A stretch of DNA of 64,000 bases, from the NCBI GenBank assembly GCA_002633005.1, contig NMRA01000215.1:350852-414851 (forward strand), written 5' to 3'. The stretch comes from Phoronis australis (taxonomy: Eukaryota; Phoronida; Phoronidae). The position numbers were made by a program, and so were the translations under genes. Under the pieces are notes generated by a model. The model worked only from the letters and a program-made list of their open reading frames with translations, was not told where the DNA came from and did not search any database. Positions 61,214-64,000 of the stretch are shown one piece after another (the first letter of the stretch is position 1; every line of letters begins with the position of its first letter).

Positions 61214-62245
61214 TTATTGGGAGGGGGGGGGGGCACCGACCCTGGTCGATACGTAACTTCTAATTTCGAAACCACTGCGTTGCACTACTGGGGTGTATAT
61301 ATCAACGCTGTAAAATGAACTACTGCAACCACTTGGTACGTTTTGAATNGGATCTTTGACGTGATGATCCTTTGCACAAGCTAGGACTTCATCCCAGAAG
61401 TTTTTAAATTCTCTGTCGTTTCTCAGCCGTTCTAATGTAGTAAGGGTCATTTTGGCAATCTTTTGAGCCTCAGCCGCGGACATCTGAACGCTTTGTAAAG
61501 TTGTACTCAGATTGTCAGCATGCACCAACAGGCACTCTGAAAGTACTAAACCGTAAAAGAAACTAAACTGTGTCATGTGAGACTGAATTCCACGTATCCG
61601 CGCTTTCATTTCTGAATCATTGCAATTTTGGACTCCCCAGGACCAGAGTTCCTGTAAACAATTATAGTTACCTATCACACGATTCAGAGCGTCAGCCTTC
61701 ACGGTCCATCTCGTTGGACACAGTTGCCGAATATTACCCACTTCTCTGTCGTCAAGCAACGCATCTCATATTTTATTCAACTGTGTGTTACGTTTGGGAG
61801 ATTTTTTATCAGTTTGGTAATTTCGTACGTGGTGTCTAAAGCATCTGCCATCAGCTTGAATCGTTTGATGCTATCTGAGCAGGCAAGATTCAAGGCGTGG
61901 CCATAACAATATGTGTACAGGGCGCGATGTTCTTCCTGTTTATTGTTGACAACGACTCCATTTTTGGACCCACTCATTGTGCTGCAACCATCATAGCATT
62001 GACCACGACATCTGCTTAAAGACAAGTTCATCCGCAACAGTGTGTCTTTTAGAAGTGACGTAATTGTTTGGGCATCCATCAATTCCAAGCGGCGAAATCC
62101 GATGAAATCTTCATGGGGTTGTAATGATTCGTCTACCCATCGGATACAAACGACGAGTTGTTCGCTATTAGACACGTCAGTAGTTTCGTCTGCCAGTATA
62201 CTAAAATAAGGACTGCCGCGAATGCACGACGNGCGAAAGCTCTCC
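61214..62245 (-). pseudogene. hAT transposase fragment (DUF4371 / ZMYM-like)
   Basis: The minus frame from about 62245 gives SPYFSILADETTDVSNSEQL, then CIRWVDESLQPHEDFIGF, RCRGQCYDGCSTMSG and ALYTYCYGHALNLACSDSI. The frame shifts near 61770 and continues with LCPTRWTVKADALNRVIGNY and YGLVLSECLLVHADNLSTTL. This is the RNase H-like core of hAT transposases related to ZMYM1/DUF4371 proteins; the D of LADETTD and the D of CYDG are kept. Coding similarity ends near 61355, so the hAT dimerisation region is absent. Frameshift and an N make it non-functional. Confidence 0.82.
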
Positions 62246-62249
62246 CATA

Positions 62250-63062
62250 TTGGAGATTGCGTACGTTTGGGGGTGGTCCTCTTCATACAATGCATTGGCC
62301 TTCTTTGTAGATGCGTCACTCCAGCATTTAACCGCAAAATGGTTATATTTTCTGCATTTATTGCATTGCTTTCCTTTTGCTGGACATTTTCACCCTGCCT
62401 GAGTCCACAGCTTTGACACTCATGCTGTTTGCTTGTCTGTGTCTGTTTTTTGTTCCTTTGGGTTGACTGGTGCTTCTTTCTAGTGTTGACTGCATGGACG
62501 CCCGTTGTAGCCTCTCCGACCAACTTCATCTGTGCTGATGTTGATTCGGCTGCCCTGCAAATCTCATCGGTTTTTTCAACGTCAGTGAAGCTTCTCTGAG
62601 TAGGGGTTCACGTACCTTGGGATCTCTAATGCCGAATACCAAACGATCTCTGACTATGTCGTCTGGCGTGATGTCAGCAAACTCGCACCTCTCGGCCAAT
62701 TTTCGCAAAGCCGCCTTGTACTGCTCATACGATTCGCCTGGTTCCTGTACACGCTAATTAAAGCAGTATCTCTCAAATGGGGCGTTCTTTTTTGGTTCGC
62801 TATACGCCGCAAACCTGTCCATTACAGCACCAATCTGTTCTCTTTCGGCATCAGTCATGTCGAAGGTGTAGAAAAGATCTCTTGCTTATTCTTCAATTAC
62901 AGTAAGGAATGTTGCTACCTGAACATTTTCCGGCTTCTTGTTTAGTTCCGATGCCAGTGAGTAATTCGCCCAAGCATTCCGGAATTTCCTCCATCCTTCT
63001 GCCACATTGTTGGAGTGCAAATCCAAGGGGGAGGGAGGAGGTAGACCATAAGCGTGGGCCAT
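62250..63062 (-). pseudogene. Gypsy-type gag with zinc knuckles, broken
   Basis: It starts at an ATG at 63062 (MAHAYGLPPPSPLDL), then GWRKFRNAWANYSLASEL, VQVATFLTVI, FDMTDAEREQIGAV, and LRKLAERCEFADITPDDIVR, RDRLVFGIRDPKVREPLLRE and AQMKLVG. This is the standard Gypsy gag core. In-frame stops interrupt it near 62888 (TAA) and 62756 (TAG), and a frame change at an A run occurs near 62570. A zinc knuckle is recoverable only across a further frame change: QSCGLRQGE, then CPAKGKQCNKC and NHFAVKCW (about 62410-62325). The last gag codons run directly into the hAT frame. Confidence 0.82.
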
Positions 63063-63321
63063 CGTGAGTCGCAATCTGAGACACCAGGGACTTCTTAAGC
63101 ACGTCTTTAAAGTCAAGTCAGAGTAAAAACTGGAATGGACNAGCTGCCTGATCCACACGTTTTTATGGTGTTTTTCTGATAACTAAGTCAGATTCTTCAA
63201 TTTCGTTATAAGTCTGAAAAAACTGTACTTCAAATCAAAATACAATGTTGCAGAAGCTTCTACGCTGAAAATGTTTGGGGGGCACGGGCCCTCCCGGCCC
63301 CCCCGCTTCCTACGGCCCTGG

Positions 63322-63408
63322 GTAACAGGAGTGATTTTTGCAGCGTGCGGTCCTGAGCATGATAAATATCTGGGAGCAAAATAGTCCTAATCAATATATA
63401 GTAAAATG
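63322..63408. other. spacer between hAT terminus and LTR
   Basis: 87 bp without recognised content. AAAATG (63403-63408) directly abuts the LTR. Confidence 0.4.
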
Positions 63409-63585
63409 TGTAACGAATTGCTGTTAACTCGTAGATTTTAACTAATAAAACATCACTTTATTATATCATGACCTCATGGTCTGAGACAGGAAGTTGATGA
63501 CAACAGGAAGTAGCTCTGACTAAACTATCATTACGACTAAAGTCCAATAATCCGAATAAAACGTGTAATCGAACATCACGTCACA
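63409..63585 (-). mobile_element. Gypsy 3' LTR, 177 bp
   Basis: On the minus strand it starts TGTGACGTGATG and ends TTCGTTACA, the TGT...ACA form of LTRs. It contains ATAATAAAG, a likely polyadenylation signal. It directly follows a polypurine tract and the pol C-terminus of the same strand, which sets it as the 3' LTR. Confidence 0.7.
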
Positions 63586-63600
63586 TCCTTCCCTTTCTGA
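63586..63600 (-). promoter_or_regulatory. polypurine tract of Gypsy element
   Basis: On the minus strand CAGAAAGGGAAGGA immediately precedes the LTR start TGTGACG. Polypurine tracts prime plus-strand DNA synthesis in LTR elements. Confidence 0.7.
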
Positions 63601-63635
63601 ACTTAAAGCTTATCTAAAGTCTCTGAACTAGAAAA

Positions 63636-64000
63636 CTATGAACTAAGAACAAAGTCCGCAAATCGCTGTGGTGTACGTCTCGCGCGAGTCGATCGTCGTG
63701 GTTGGACTCCTTCTGGACGAGCTCTAGGAATATCCTCTTCTGGAGTTATTGGTGGTGACTCGGGTGTTGTTGACTCATGTGGTGACTCGGGTGTTGTGTG
63801 GTCATCAGCCACCTTGGGCTCTTCTGTTTTCAACAGATCTCACCGATTCCTCCTATAGACTGTTGGTCCCACTTGGATGTCGTAACTACGTGGACCGAAC
63901 TGGTTGCGGCAGATTCCGGGGGTATATGTCTTGTTCTCACCCGGCACCTTCAGACGCACAGCATCACCAAGCTCAATTATGGGTAGATCCTTTGCGCCTT
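63636..64000 (-). pseudogene. Gypsy pol C-terminus, runs off window
   Basis: The minus frame from the right edge reads LGDAVRLKVPGENKTYTPG, NQFGPRSYDIQVGPTVYRRN, a stop near 63844 where tryptophan is expected, then DLLKTEEPKVADDHTTPESP and RRSTRARRTPQRFADFV to the stop at 63636. This is the integrase tail and RRS-R-R end typical of Gypsy pol. The stop codon marks it as decayed. The rest of the element is to the right of the window. Confidence 0.78.

Larger units (their letters stand above)
61193..63321 (-). mobile_element. hAT-like element containing a Gypsy gag segment
   Basis: The left end is CAGGCCCGTAGGAAGG (61193) and the right end in reverse complement is CAGGGCCGTAGGAAGC (63321). The two match in 14 of 16 bases, and both are followed by G-rich runs and a GGCAC/GGGCAC phrase. 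On the minus strand the interior holds a Gypsy-type gag (63062 to about 62260) and then a hAT transposase segment (about 62245-61330). The usual N-terminal zinc finger and C-terminal dimerisation region of a hAT transposase are missing. No clear 8-bp target duplication was found. Three ambiguous bases and several breaks are present. Confidence 0.6.

Overview
This is animal nuclear DNA, AT-rich and intron-rich, with GT/AG splice sites and many transposon remnants. I infer an invertebrate, most likely marine: the mix of DIRS, Kolobok-like, CR1/L2-like, Gypsy and hAT elements and the apparent high heterozygosity fit that, but no phylum marker is visible.

Two host genes are recognisable and lie head to head. 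EDRF1 (erythroid differentiation-related factor 1) is on the minus strand; its first four coding exons lie between 7864 and 1815 and the rest is off the left edge. A FAM193 family gene is on the plus strand from the ATG at 11371 to the stop at 38390. I could join it as 17 phase-compatible coding exons (about 1447 residues), with cysteine clusters, two coiled coils and the conserved FAM193 C-terminus. The 3.5 kb between the two starts holds two decayed non-LTR 3' ends and a 504-bp inverted-repeat transposon.

The introns carry most of the structure up to 38 kb: a 2.1-kb DNA transposon in EDRF1 intron 1, several tandem repeats and hairpins, two G-rich introns, and in FAM193 intron 9 a THAP-domain (Kolobok-like) insertion between two near-identical 0.6-kb blocks next to an N gap. 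That last arrangement looks like two haplotypes joined in tandem.

From about 41.9 to 51.3 kb is a transposon graveyard on the plus strand: a DIRS-type element (RT, RNase H, tyrosine recombinase) split by a non-LTR 3' end, a non-LTR endonuclease/RT remnant, and an internally deleted Gypsy-like element (gag, protease, RNase H tail, integrase tail).

From 51.3 to 57.5 kb little is identifiable: a possible small exon, a short cysteine-rich repeat frame, a diverged tandem duplication, a 157-bp hAT-type MITE and a promoter-like spot. From 57.8 to 59.7 kb is a degenerate tandem array of about 145-bp monomers in a three-monomer higher-order unit, with a CTCF-like GC core in most monomers. From 60 kb to the right edge are hAT-like termini enclosing a fused Gypsy gag and hAT transposase remnant on the minus strand, followed by a 177-bp Gypsy LTR with polypurine tract and the C-terminus of its pol. 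No CRISPR array, bacterial operon or rRNA gene is present.
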